From the NCBI GenBank assembly GCA_905216095.1, contig CAJMSQ010000004.1:41474-105473 (forward strand): a stretch of 64,000 nt of DNA, given 5' to 3'. Below, piece after piece: positions 33,856 to 42,341 of this stretch. The stretch's first letter is position 1. Each line of letters opens with the position of its first letter. The position numbers were made by a program, and so were the translations under genes. The stretch comes from an uncultured bacterium (lineage in GTDB: Bacteria > Bacteroidota > Bacteroidia > Bacteroidales > Bacteroidaceae). The notes beneath the pieces were generated by a model. It worked only from the letters and a program-made list of their open reading frames with translations. It was not told where the DNA came from and did not search any database.

Positions 33856-34800
33856 TCAGTTCTCCAGATAGTCGTTGTAAGCTCCGAGGATGGCTTCGCC
33901 CAGCAGCCTTCCGTGCAGTTGGTAGCCCTCGGGCGTGAAGTGGATGCGGTCGGGGCGCATCATCCTGGCCGCCGTCCAGTTGCGCACGGCCACCGGTCCG
34001 CCGGCAATCCCGTTGAGGTTCCAGACGGCGAGTCCGTGTTCCTCGCCGAAACTTTCGAGTTCGCCGGCACAACGTGCGCTCATAGGGTTCACGCGGCTGC
34101 TGCTGTGTACCACTTTGCGGCTTCTGCGCCCCTTTCGGTTGCGCACGAAACGTGTGGAGCGTGTGGTGAGATAATCGCCCGGCGGCGTGGTCATCATAAT
34201 CACGGCATTCGGGCACGTTTCCGACAGCATGTCGTAGAAGTCTTCCAGCTGTGTACGGTGCAGTTCCTCGCGGTATCCCATGCCGTGGCACTCATTTGTA
34301 CCGAACGACAATATGATGAGGTCGGGCCGTGCGGCGGCAATCTTTTCCATACGCTCCCGGTTGGCGAACTGGGATGCCGTGGCGCCGTTGCGTGCCATGA
34401 AGGAATAGACGACGCCCTGCCCGGTAGTGTCGTTTTCGGCCTTTCCCCATGCTTCTTCAAGCGTTTTGCGGACGGCTGCCGGGTAGCTGCCGGCGGCCAC
34501 ATGCGAGTCTCCGAGCTGCAATATGCGCAGGGGACGGCCGCTGAGGCAGAGAATGTCGAACGCACGATAGAGGGCGTCGGCACGGTTGATGGTGTTCGGT
34601 TGCTTGTCACGGAAGGAAGTGGGCAGCGAACTGCCGGTTTCCGCTTTTTTCCAGCGCGCGGACAATGTTGTGCGTGCGTCGTGTACGCCTGTCGAATGGT
34701 CTCGGCTGTTTTTGTCCGTTTCTGCGGTGGCTGTGCCTATGGCATAGCCGACGGCCAGTATGATGATGACCGCCCACCTTATGTTACGGATGATTTTCAT
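33856..34800 (-). CDS. SGNH/GDSL-hydrolase-like exported protein (shorter of two)
   Basis: About 314 residues from the start at 34800 (MKIIRNIRWAVIIILAVGYAIG, signal or anchor); an ATG at 34827 is an alternative. SGNH blocks are visible: ILQLGDSHVAAG with the nucleophile Ser, SFGTNECHGMGY, and the catalytic Asp-His pair in RPDRIHFTPEGY. It overlaps the preceding gene by 17 bases and precedes the MBOAT gene by 60 bases. With that acyltransferase it probably transfers acetyl groups to, or removes them from, a surface glycan. Confidence 0.88.
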   Translation of the reverse strand: MKIIRNIRWAVIIILAVGYAIGTATAETDKNSRDHSTGVHDARTTLSARWKKAETGSSLPTSFRDKQPNTINRADALYRAFDILCLSGRPLRILQLGDSHVAAGSYPAAVRKTLEEAWGKAENDTTGQGVVYSFMARNGATASQFANRERMEKIAAARPDLIILSFGTNECHGMGYREELHRTQLEDFYDMLSETCPNAVIMMTTPPGDYLTTRSTRFVRNRKGRRSRKVVHSSSRVNPMSARCAGELESFGEEHGLAVWNLNGIAGGPVAVRNWTAARMMRPDRIHFTPEGYQLHGRLLGEAILGAYNDYLEN

Positions 34801-36148
34801 AAGCGTTTTTTTTTTCGTATTGTTCATATCCGTGCAGCAGTGCCTTGTATAGTTTGTTGGCTATGCGTGCTCCGCCGCGCCGGTTGATGTGTGTGTAGTC
34901 TTTTCCGGCTTCTGCGGGCCGGGTTTGTGCCATCCGCAGCATCGTACCCTTGCCTCCCATTCCCTCAAACAGGTTCCAGAAGGCCACTCCGTCGGCGATG
35001 GCCATGTCTTGCTGCTCCCTGACGAGCGCGGGAATGGCGGGAATGGTCTCTATCCGGCCGTTGTGCTTGTCTTCGCGGTCGCCGATGCTCACTACAAGTA
35101 TTCCCGCATCGGGAAAGCAGTGCTTGAAGTGGTCGATGACGCGCTTCATCTGTGCGATGTAGCCGGTATATTTCATTTGTTCCTTGTTGGCCACGTTCAG
35201 CCCGAATTGTAATACGACGAGGTCGTAGGGACGGACGGCGTACATCTGCTTCAGGTGGCTCTCGGATACGGACTTGAGCGGCGTACCGCTGCTTCCGCGC
35301 AAAGAAAAGTTATCGAGTGTGATGCCTTCATGCCCTTCGAGCGCAACGCCATAGCATATGGTACGGTTCTCGCCGTCGATGTCGAAGCGCACTTGTCCGG
35401 CCCGCTGTTCGTGGCACAAGGCTTCGACGCGCCCTGTGCCTTGTGCGCTCATCCTGCCTGCGGGTCGGCCGTCGGACATTATACCTACCGACAGCGGGCG
35501 GCGGGTGGCAAGATAGAGGGTGGCGGTCTCGAAGGAGTCCAGGCGGGCAAATGCGTCCGAACCGCGCAGTTCCACCGACGCATGGCCGGTCGGAAGCGCG
35601 TATCGCTGGCTGATGCCTAAATAGGCGGGCACATGGTTTCCTTTTTCAAGGACATTGTGTTCGGTCCATCCGTGGCTTTCCGCGCTGACCGAGGCGCGCA
35701 GTTTCGTGAAAGGAGAGGAAATGTCCACGAAGCCTACACCGCAGCCGCCGAACTTCTGCTGCAAGAGGGCACGGAGGTCGGCTGTGAGAATGTCGCCCTC
35801 GATGAAAGAATCGCCGAAGTAGGCAATGCGCACCGGCCGGCCCAGTGTCCGGCGCCGGGAGATGGCTTCGTAGAAAGGCTGCATGCCGTGTCCCGTCGTG
35901 TCGGAATAGTCTTCGATGCACACGATGCCTGCGGGACAAGTGTCGCGCAGGGCTTTAGGGGAAAGCGATGTGGCGGACGGAACAGACAGGCCGGCTTCTT
36001 CCGCATTGCAGGTGCGGATGTCGGCGAGCAGGTCGGTACGTTTTACCTCGTATCCGCCGATTTCGCGCTCGGGAACTAAGGATAGTGCGAGCAAACCGAT
36101 GACAACAAGGCACAGAAAAGTAAATGTACGAAAAGTTCCGTTATTCAT
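34784..36148 (-). CDS. SGNH-hydrolase-like exported protein (longer of two)
   Basis: A 454-residue protein with an N-terminal membrane anchor (FLCLVVIGLLALSLV). SGNH blocks are RIAYFGDSFIEGD (nucleophile Ser), VLQFGLNVAN, and THINRRGGARIA near the C-terminus with the final His. A beta-rich insert of about 150 residues separates blocks I and III. It is the first gene of the three-gene operon and has a strong promoter. The pair of SGNH proteins with one MBOAT recalls alginate or peptidoglycan O-acetylation machines, but the substrate is unknown. Confidence 0.86.
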   Translation of the reverse strand: MNNGTFRTFTFLCLVVIGLLALSLVPEREIGGYEVKRTDLLADIRTCNAEEAGLSVPSATSLSPKALRDTCPAGIVCIEDYSDTTGHGMQPFYEAISRRRTLGRPVRIAYFGDSFIEGDILTADLRALLQQKFGGCGVGFVDISSPFTKLRASVSAESHGWTEHNVLEKGNHVPAYLGISQRYALPTGHASVELRGSDAFARLDSFETATLYLATRRPLSVGIMSDGRPAGRMSAQGTGRVEALCHEQRAGQVRFDIDGENRTICYGVALEGHEGITLDNFSLRGSSGTPLKSVSESHLKQMYAVRPYDLVVLQFGLNVANKEQMKYTGYIAQMKRVIDHFKHCFPDAGILVVSIGDREDKHNGRIETIPAIPALVREQQDMAIADGVAFWNLFEGMGGKGTMLRMAQTRPAEAGKDYTHINRRGGARIANKLYKALLHGYEQYEKKNAYENHP

Positions 36149-36194
36149 TCTGATGTGTTGAAGCCGAAAAATGCCGGCTTTCGTGTACGGCCGG

Positions 36195-36225
36195 CAAAGT
36201 TACGAGGTTTTTTGTGAATGAACAA
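36195..36225 (-). promoter_or_regulatory. Promoter of the MBOAT/SGNH operon
   Basis: On the minus strand TTG (36223-36225), 20 bases, TAACTTTG (36195-36202), 46 bases before the ATG at 36148. Confidence 0.75.
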
Positions 36226-36297
36226 GTTATATATGCCTTTTAACGCTGCTTCGCGTTTTCGGAAAGTCCGTGCAAGGTGCTTGCGGCCGGCATCCGG

Positions 36298-36549
36298 TTA
36301 TTCGTTGCCTATGCCTTGTTCCTGCAATGCACGCTGTATTTTCCACAACTGATAGATGTGCCCGCTGAAAGCCTTGTGCTCGCTGTGCAAATCATAGACA
36401 GCGAAGATGGATTGTATGGTCTGGCGCAGCTGTAGAAAGCGGGTGGCATCGTCCAGCTGCAGGGTTTCGGGCAATTCCTGCCAATGTTTGCGATACCAGC
36501 CGGCGAGTTCGTTGATTTCCTCGCGTGTGAATTGTTTCTTATACTCCAT
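36298..36549 (-). CDS. Small conserved-looking hypothetical protein
   Basis: An 83-residue soluble protein, mostly helical (MEYKKQFTREEINELAGWY; TRFLQLRQTIQSIFAVYDLH). I recognise the general type as a small Bacteroidales protein but cannot name a domain. It is the last gene of the six-gene leftward operon, 83 bases after plsC. Its composition and codon use resemble its neighbours, so I believe it is real. Confidence 0.65.
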   Translation of the reverse strand: MEYKKQFTREEINELAGWYRKHWQELPETLQLDDATRFLQLRQTIQSIFAVYDLHSEHKAFSGHIYQLWKIQRALQEQGIGNE

Positions 36550-36632
36550 GTATTTGTCGGTTTGCGGGTTTCTGTATACTTTTTCAAGGACAAAATAAGG
36601 ATTTTCCTGCCATCTGATTGTTTCTTGCCGGC

Positions 36633-37391
36633 TTATTGGTCGTCGTTCTTCACGTATCCCTGATATTTTTCGGGCAGGGCGGCCATGATTACGCGGTAAC
36701 TCTCGTCCATGGTGCGGCGGATGTCTTCGTCTCCCCGGCCTGAAGGCGGGATGGGCTTATGGATAATGAGGCGCAGCCGGTGACGGTGTACGAAATTGAA
36801 GCCTGCCATGCGGGGCAAGATGTCGAATGAGCCGTCAATAGTCAGAGGAACGACAGGCAGTTGCAGGTCATCGGCCAACTGGAATGCTCCTTTGCGGAAC
36901 AGTCCCATGTGTCCGGTGAACGTACGTGAGCCTTCGGGAAAAACCACCAGCGAGGTTCCGTCCTGCAATGTCTCGCGTGCGTGTTCGATGGTCTCGCGTA
37001 CTTTTTTCGGTCCCGACTTGTCCACAAATATATGACGGGCTTTTGCGCAGGCATATCCCACGAAAGGCATCCGTCGCAGGGACTTTTTCATCATCCATTT
37101 GAAGTTACGGTTCAGAAAGCCGTAGATGAGGAAAATGTCCATAGGGCCTTGATGGTTGGCTACGAACACATAGCTCTGTTTGTCGCTAAGGTGCTCGCGC
37201 CCTTCCACCGTTACGGGCAACAGCAGCAGAGAGCAAAGAAATCGCGACCACAGTTTGCCGGGATAATAGCCCCAGAAATGTGCGTCGCCCACCATGCAGC
37301 CCACACTTGTCACGAGGGCTGTAATCAGCGTGGCCGCCAGACCGAGCGGCAGTACCACGAGAAACTGATAGGTTTTGTAGAGTAATGACAT
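36633..37391 (-). CDS. plsC: 1-acyl-glycerol-3-phosphate acyltransferase
   Basis: A 252-residue inner-membrane-associated enzyme that adds the second acyl chain to make phosphatidic acid. The catalytic HX4D motif is NHQGPMD (His about residue 80), and the glycerophosphate-binding motif is FPEGSRT (about 148). There is an N-terminal hydrophobic helix. It starts 35 bases after the metallophosphoesterase gene. The length and motifs are standard for PlsC. Confidence 0.93.
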   Translation of the reverse strand: MSLLYKTYQFLVVLPLGLAATLITALVTSVGCMVGDAHFWGYYPGKLWSRFLCSLLLLPVTVEGREHLSDKQSYVFVANHQGPMDIFLIYGFLNRNFKWMMKKSLRRMPFVGYACAKARHIFVDKSGPKKVRETIEHARETLQDGTSLVVFPEGSRTFTGHMGLFRKGAFQLADDLQLPVVPLTIDGSFDILPRMAGFNFVHRHRLRLIIHKPIPPSGRGDEDIRRTMDESYRVIMAALPEKYQGYVKNDDQ

Positions 37392-37426
37392 ACTATATGT
37401 GCGTTGGTTCTTCTTTTCTCAATGAT

Positions 37427-38596
37427 TTATTTGCGCAGCCGGCGCAACGTGATGACATTCACCTCGGGCCACGCGCCTACACGGAAGGGAATGAGCACTT
37501 CGCCCGTGCCCAGACTGACGTACAGGGTCTGTCTGCCCTCGGTGTAGGGGCCGCCCCATTCGGGATAGAACCAAGAGGCCGGCGAGAAGCCTCCCAGTTT
37601 GAACTGCATACCATGTGTGTGTCCCGACAGCGTGAGACGGATGTCCGTATCGGGCACAACGCTGCGCCGCCAATGCGTCGGGTCGTGCGAGAGCAGTATC
37701 TTGAAGCAGCCTTCGCGCAGTCCTCGTTGCGCTTTCGGCAGGTCGGCCAGTGCCGGAAAGGGCGGAAGCCCGTCGTTCTCCACGCCGACAACGGCCAGAC
37801 TGTCGTTTCCGCGTCGCAGCACGATGTTTTCGTTGAGCAGAAGCCGCCAGCCCATGCCGCGCTGCACGTTCTGCAAATGCCGGATGTCGGCCAGGCTGTC
37901 ATCAGACGAGGCCCAGCGGAAATACTGTGCATAGTCGTGATTGCCCATCACGGACACCACGCCGTCTTTCGCCCTGATGCGGCGCAGTTCGTCGGCGAAT
38001 ACGTCCAGCTCGTCCGCCCGGTAGTTTACGATGTCACCCGTGAAGACCACCAGGTCCGGGCGTTCGGCGTTCACTTTGTCCACGATGTCGCGCACCACGT
38101 CGGCATGTCCGCGGAGCGTTCCTAAGTGCAGGTCGGAGAGTTGTACGATGCGGTAACCGTCAAAGGCTTCCGGGATTTCCGCATCGGCATAGTCGAACGG
38201 TTTGACCACGATGTGCCTGTAACCGAATGTGCTGCCGCAGACCATCAGCGCGAACATCACCGCTCCCACGCCCCATGCCGCTCTTCTGCATCCGCGTGCC
38301 AGGCGGGGCCGGATGCGGTTGAACGGGACGGAACAGAGCAACAGCAGCGCCGTCAATACTTCCGGAACGATGAGGCAGAGGGCAAAGGATAACAGTCTGC
38401 CCTTCCATACATCGGCCGCTGCCGTATAACTTTCGTTGATGGCCATTCCCGCAAGCGCAAGCAGCAGGACGATGTTGGGCAGTGCGAACAAAACGCGCGC
38501 CTGCCGCCCGAAACGTCGGCGCAGGCTGATGCGGTCGATGCCCCAGACGGGCAAAAGCAACAGGAGTGCAAGCGGAACAAGAATGCGAAGTATCAT
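37427..38596 (-). CDS. Membrane-anchored calcineurin-like metallophosphoesterase
   Basis: A 389-residue protein with four hydrophobic segments in the first 125 residues, then a metallophosphoesterase domain: VQLSDLHLG, FTGDIVNYR, MGNHDYAQYF, LLSHDPTHW and SGHTHGMQ, the full ligand set for two metal ions. This is the YkuE/YaeI-like layout; some relatives remove phosphate from lipid A or phospholipids, and the plsC neighbour is in keeping with a lipid role. The start at 38596 follows the previous gene by 20 bases; the longer frame to 38671 overlaps that gene. Confidence 0.9.
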   Translation of the reverse strand: MILRILVPLALLLLLPVWGIDRISLRRRFGRQARVLFALPNIVLLLALAGMAINESYTAAADVWKGRLLSFALCLIVPEVLTALLLLCSVPFNRIRPRLARGCRRAAWGVGAVMFALMVCGSTFGYRHIVVKPFDYADAEIPEAFDGYRIVQLSDLHLGTLRGHADVVRDIVDKVNAERPDLVVFTGDIVNYRADELDVFADELRRIRAKDGVVSVMGNHDYAQYFRWASSDDSLADIRHLQNVQRGMGWRLLLNENIVLRRGNDSLAVVGVENDGLPPFPALADLPKAQRGLREGCFKILLSHDPTHWRRSVVPDTDIRLTLSGHTHGMQFKLGGFSPASWFYPEWGGPYTEGRQTLYVSLGTGEVLIPFRVGAWPEVNVITLRRLRK

Positions 38597-38616
38597 AATG
38601 TGGGGAAGTCGTGTGG

Positions 38617-39621
38617 TTATGTTTCGGAAGCGGGAATATTTCCTCTCAGGAACTTGGCTGCGGCATCGCATGACAGGCCCCGGCGGCAGGCATAGTCGTG
38701 CAACTGCACGCGGTCAATGGGTCCGACGGCGAAATGCCGCGTGGCAGGATGTCCCAGCAGCAGTCCCGCCACCGCCGCATGGGGGCGCATCATGCCGTTC
38801 TCGGTCAGTGTGATGCCTATCTGCCCGAAGTCGAGCAACCGGTCCAGCAGGAATATCAGACTTTGGTCGGGCAAGGAAGGATAACCTACCGCAGGCCGGC
38901 GTCCTGCATACTTTTCAGCAAACAGTTCGGCGGGGCTCAGGTGCTCGTCGGGGGCATATCCCCAGAACTTCGTGCGCACCTCCTCGTGCATTCGCTCGGC
39001 CGCGGCTTCGGCCAGACGGTCGCAAAGCGTCTGCACAAGCATCCTGCCGTAATCGTCGCCGGCCGGTTGTTCCTCCGGACCTACATCTGCCGTCGCCGCG
39101 AATACGCCGATTGTCGATGCCACCGGCAGACCGTCGGTCGCAGCCGCCTTGCCGTGCGGCGCGATGAAGTCGGAAAGGCACAGACAAGGTTCTCCGGCGC
39201 GCGAATGCTGCTGCCGCAGGAACGGAAGCCGCACCTGTGCCGCCCCGTCACGGTCTTTCCGGACACAGGCGGGCGGATACTCCTTATTATATATAGGAGT
39301 GGAAACGTCGTCGGGCACTTTCACCCAGACATCATCACCCTCCGACACCGCGGCATACAGTCCGAAGCGTGCCCGTGCCTTGTATTTGCCGCCCAAACGG
39401 CGCAGCAGGCCCGTGGCATCCTTGTAGAGGCGGACGGCCTCGTCGGCCTGCGCACGGTCACCGGCACTGAACGATGCGGCCCAGGCCGCGAGACACGCAG
39501 GACAATCGTGCACGTTCCCGACAGTGGCGAAGCGTGCCGGAAATGCCCAGGCATGGAAGAAGTAGCCCCAGTTGATGTAAGGCAGCAGCCCGGAAAGGTC
39601 GTATTCAAGCGTTCTCGTCAT
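38617..39621 (-). CDS. Stand-alone methionine synthase reactivation-domain protein
   Basis: A 334-residue protein matching the C-terminal AdoMet-binding activation domain of cobalamin-dependent methionine synthase (MetH). Matching blocks are LAEAAAERMHEEVRTKFWGY, RRPAVGYPSLPDQS, GITLTENGMMRPHAAVAGLL and HPATRHFAVGPI. The catalytic MetH modules are absent, so it probably serves a separate MetH elsewhere by helping reduce and remethylate cob(II)alamin. It overlaps dihydroorotase by four bases (ATGA), giving translational coupling. The overall fold assignment is good; its partner is inferred. Confidence 0.85.
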   Translation of the reverse strand: MTRTLEYDLSGLLPYINWGYFFHAWAFPARFATVGNVHDCPACLAAWAASFSAGDRAQADEAVRLYKDATGLLRRLGGKYKARARFGLYAAVSEGDDVWVKVPDDVSTPIYNKEYPPACVRKDRDGAAQVRLPFLRQQHSRAGEPCLCLSDFIAPHGKAAATDGLPVASTIGVFAATADVGPEEQPAGDDYGRMLVQTLCDRLAEAAAERMHEEVRTKFWGYAPDEHLSPAELFAEKYAGRRPAVGYPSLPDQSLIFLLDRLLDFGQIGITLTENGMMRPHAAVAGLLLGHPATRHFAVGPIDRVQLHDYACRRGLSCDAAAKFLRGNIPASET

Positions 39622-40958
39622 CGGTCGAAAGTAACCGGGCGTCCGCGGAATGTGTCATCGGTCAGACGTCCGTTGTCGTAGAGCAGGAAACCGTTGCAGA
39701 ATGTTTTCTCCACCCGCCATCTGAATGTCTTTCCCTCGAGGGGACTCCAGTTGCAACGGCTTTCTATGCGGTTCGGAGTGAGCGTCCACGGGACATCGGG
39801 CCGCACCAGCACCAAGTCGGCCTTATATCCCTCGCGCAGGAAACCGCGGCCTTCGATGTCGAAGAGGCGTGCCGGCGCGTGGCACATCAACTCGACGAGC
39901 CGTTCAAGGCTCAGAACGCCCTCGTCCACCAGTCCGAGCATCGCCACTAACGAGAATTGTACCATCGGCATACCCGATACGGCACGCGCCGCGCCGCCCG
40001 CTTTCTCCGAAATGGCATGTGGGGCGTGGTCGGTGGCCACTGTGGTGATGCGTCCGTCGGACAAGGCGCGCCGCAGAGCGTCTCGGTCGGCCATAGTCTT
40101 GACAGAGGGATTGCACTTGATGCGTGAGCCGAGCCGCGGATAGTCCTCGTCGGTAAAAAGCAGGTGAGGCACGCAGGCCTCTGCCGTGACATTTCCGCCT
40201 GCCCGGGCGATGAGGTCGAGTTCCTTGGCGGTGGAGACGTGTGCCACGTGCAGCCGCGTCCCGAATTCGCGGGCCAGGGCGACGGCCTGCGCCGTAGAGG
40301 CCAGACACGCGGCTTCGGAGCGTATCGCCGAGTGGTAACGCACGTCGGGGTCGGGCCCGTGGAGCGCCTGATGGGCGGCCATGTCGCGGGCTATCCGGTG
40401 TGAGTCCTCGCAATGCACCATGACGGGCAGGCGGGTCCCTGCGAAGATTTTCCGCAACCCCGTTTCGTCGTCCACCAACATGTTTCCGGTCGAGGCACCC
40501 ATGAAAAGTTTCACGCCGCATACTTTCCGGCGGTTGAGTTCCTGCAGCATGTCGGCGTTGTCGGCCGTCGCACCGAAGAAGAAGGCATAGTTCACGCAAC
40601 TCTTGGCGGCAGCCAGTTCGAACTTGCGGTCCAGTTCGCCGATGGTGGTGGTCTGCGGCACGGTGTTGGGCATGTCGAAGTAGGTAGTTACGCCCCCGGC
40701 GGCCGCGGCCCGGCTTTCGGTGCGTATGTCGGCCTTGTGTGTGAGTCCCGGGTCGCGGAAGTGCACGTGTTCGTCGATGACGCCGGGCAGCAGATAGCAT
40801 CCGTTGGCGTCGATGACGGAATCGACGGGCATTTCCGGCCTCGTGTCTTCGCCTTCGAGTATTTCCTCAATGTGTTCGTCTTCGATAAAGAGCGAAGCCT
40901 TAAAGCTCCGCCCCTCGTTCACGATTGTCGCATTTTTTATCAGTGTCCTTCTGTGCAT
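39618..40958 (-). CDS. pyrC: Dihydroorotase
   Basis: A 446-residue amidohydrolase that closes carbamoyl-aspartate to dihydroorotate in pyrimidine synthesis. The metal site shows DEHVHFRDPG with His64 and His66, and the late motif ATDHAPH with the catalytic Asp. GVTTYFDMPNTVPQTT and VAHVSTAKELDLI are class I dihydroorotase segments. Length is typical of the Bacteroidales enzyme. It starts 36 bases after the glycosyltransferase gene and overlaps the MetH-domain gene, in an otherwise metabolically mixed operon. Confidence 0.95.
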   Translation of the reverse strand: MHRRTLIKNATIVNEGRSFKASLFIEDEHIEEILEGEDTRPEMPVDSVIDANGCYLLPGVIDEHVHFRDPGLTHKADIRTESRAAAAGGVTTYFDMPNTVPQTTTIGELDRKFELAAAKSCVNYAFFFGATADNADMLQELNRRKVCGVKLFMGASTGNMLVDDETGLRKIFAGTRLPVMVHCEDSHRIARDMAAHQALHGPDPDVRYHSAIRSEAACLASTAQAVALAREFGTRLHVAHVSTAKELDLIARAGGNVTAEACVPHLLFTDEDYPRLGSRIKCNPSVKTMADRDALRRALSDGRITTVATDHAPHAISEKAGGAARAVSGMPMVQFSLVAMLGLVDEGVLSLERLVELMCHAPARLFDIEGRGFLREGYKADLVLVRPDVPWTLTPNRIESRCNWSPLEGKTFRWRVEKTFCNGFLLYDNGRLTDDTFRGRPVTFDR

Positions 40959-40994
40959 GTCCGTCCTTTCAGCTTGGTCTTGTGAGGTACTGTG

Positions 40995-41744
40995 TCAGTG
41001 TTTCGCGGGCTTGAATTTTCCCCGCAGGGCATCCCAGCGCAGGCGCATCACGCCGAAGAACGCCTCTCCGAAGATGCCGCCGCTCATCTTGCTGGTCCCG
41101 ACGAAGCGGTTTACGAAGATGACAGGCACTTCGGTTATCTTGAAACCGAGTTTGTAGGCGGTGAACTTCATTTCAATCTGGAAAGCGTATCCCTTGAAGC
41201 GGATGGCGTCGAGGTCGATGGCTTCGAGCACGCGCCGGCGGTAGCATTTGAATCCGGCCGTCGTGTCGTGGATGGGCAGGCCCGTGACCATGCGCACGTA
41301 CTTGGAGGCATAGTAGCTCATCAGCACGCGGCCCATCGGCCAATTGACCACATTCACGCCCGTGACATAGCGCGAGCCGACAGCCACGTCGGCGCCGTCT
41401 TCTGCACATGCCTTGTAGAGGCGGGGCACGTCCTTCGGGTCGTGGCTGAAGTCGGCGTCCATCTCGAATATATAGTCATAGCCCTTCTCTATGGCCCACT
41501 TGAAGCCGGCGATGTAGGCCGTGCCGAGTCCCAGCTTGCCGCTGCGCTCCACGATGTGCAGGCGTCCGGCGAAGTCTCCCGCCATCAGGTTTTTCACGAT
41601 GGCCGCGGTGCCGTCGGGCGAGCCGTCGTCTATGATGAGCATGTCGAATCCGTGTTCCAGTGCCATGACGGCCCGTATGATGTTCTCGATGTTTTCCTTT
41701 TCGTTGTATGTAGGGATAATTACAACGCTGTCACTCTTTTGCAT
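40995..41744 (-). CDS. Polyprenol-phosphate mannose synthase-like glycosyltransferase (GT2, DPM1 type)
   Basis: A 249-residue family 2 glycosyltransferase without membrane helices. The GT-A fold is seen in VVIIPTYNEKENIENII, LIIDDGSPDGT, the metal-binding DADFSHDP, and GYAFQIEMKFTAYKLGFKI. This matches Dpm1-like enzymes that make polyprenyl-phospho-mannose for protein or glycan mannosylation outside the membrane; the sugar is inferred. It is the first gene of the six-gene leftward operon. A minus-strand TATCTTTG -7 box (41779-41786) lies 35 bases upstream, without a clear -33 box. Confidence 0.9.
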   Translation of the reverse strand: MQKSDSVVIIPTYNEKENIENIIRAVMALEHGFDMLIIDDGSPDGTAAIVKNLMAGDFAGRLHIVERSGKLGLGTAYIAGFKWAIEKGYDYIFEMDADFSHDPKDVPRLYKACAEDGADVAVGSRYVTGVNVVNWPMGRVLMSYYASKYVRMVTGLPIHDTTAGFKCYRRRVLEAIDLDAIRFKGYAFQIEMKFTAYKLGFKITEVPVIFVNRFVGTSKMSGGIFGEAFFGVMRLRWDALRGKFKPAKH

Positions 41745-41905
41745 ACGTTAATCCTTGATTGGTTCTTCTTATTTAGGGCAAAGATAAGCAGAAATCCCGA
41801 AAAAATGTTCCGCGTGCGGGAAAAAGAAAACAAACCCGCCTTCCCGTGCCGCCTTCCCGGTTCCGGCAGGGTGTTCCCGTGGTCCGCGTGTTCCGTATCC
41901 GCGGG

Positions 41906-42185
41906 CGATTTTAACACTTCTTGCTTTTCGTCGAAAAATGTTGTATCTTTGTGGTACAGGAAATAGGAGAGGCGGTCGCGTACCGCCTTTTTTCGTGTAA
42001 ATAAGCCCGTTATGGGGCGATTTACATGTGCATGTAGAAAAATTTAGAAGCAGCCCGCGTAAAAATACATGCCTTCTATTTTGAAATGGAAGCCTTTCGC
42101 GTGCGAAAAGATGCCTTCCGCGCGGTCGAAAGCCCGTTTCGTTTGCATTTGTTAAGGTAACGGAAGTTAAATATGTTAAAGTCGG
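41906..42185 (+). repeat. Intergenic promoter-hairpin element, copy 5
   Basis: About 280 bp, very close to copy 4. It opens CGATTTTAACACTTCTTGC and ends with the inverted GTTAAATATGTTAAAGTCGG. Promoter: TTG, 20 bases, TATCTTTG (41944-41951). Hairpin GGCGGT/ACCGCC at 41971-41987 and T-tract 41988-41993. TACATGTGCATGTAG follows at 42023-42037. The stretch between hairpin and TACATG is identical in copies 4 and 5 (GTGTAAATAAGCCCGTTATG). It lies upstream of the cca-type gene in the same orientation. Confidence 0.8.
41958..41993 (+). ncRNA. Predicted very short transcript of element copy 5
   Basis: Predicted RNA of about 36 nt. The stem is the same as copy 4, while the loop changes from CACGG to CGCGT. 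Prediction only. Confidence 0.38.
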
Positions 42186-42309
42186 ACGACGCTTCAAAGG
42201 GCGTCTGTGGCCGTGGCGCGGGCGAAAATGTTTTTTTCTTTGTGACCGTATTGCGGCGCAAACTGTCATCTTGACCCGGCCGGCAGCATGAAATCTCATT
42301 GATTTTACC

Positions 42310-42317
42310 TAACTTTG
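42310..42317 (+). promoter_or_regulatory. -7 box before the cca-type gene
   Basis: TAACTTTG, a perfect -7 box 24 bases before the ATG; no good -33 box is seen 19-21 bases upstream. The gene therefore need not depend on element copy 5. Confidence 0.5.
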
Positions 42318-42341
42318 CCGACCGAACAGCAATGAATTTGT

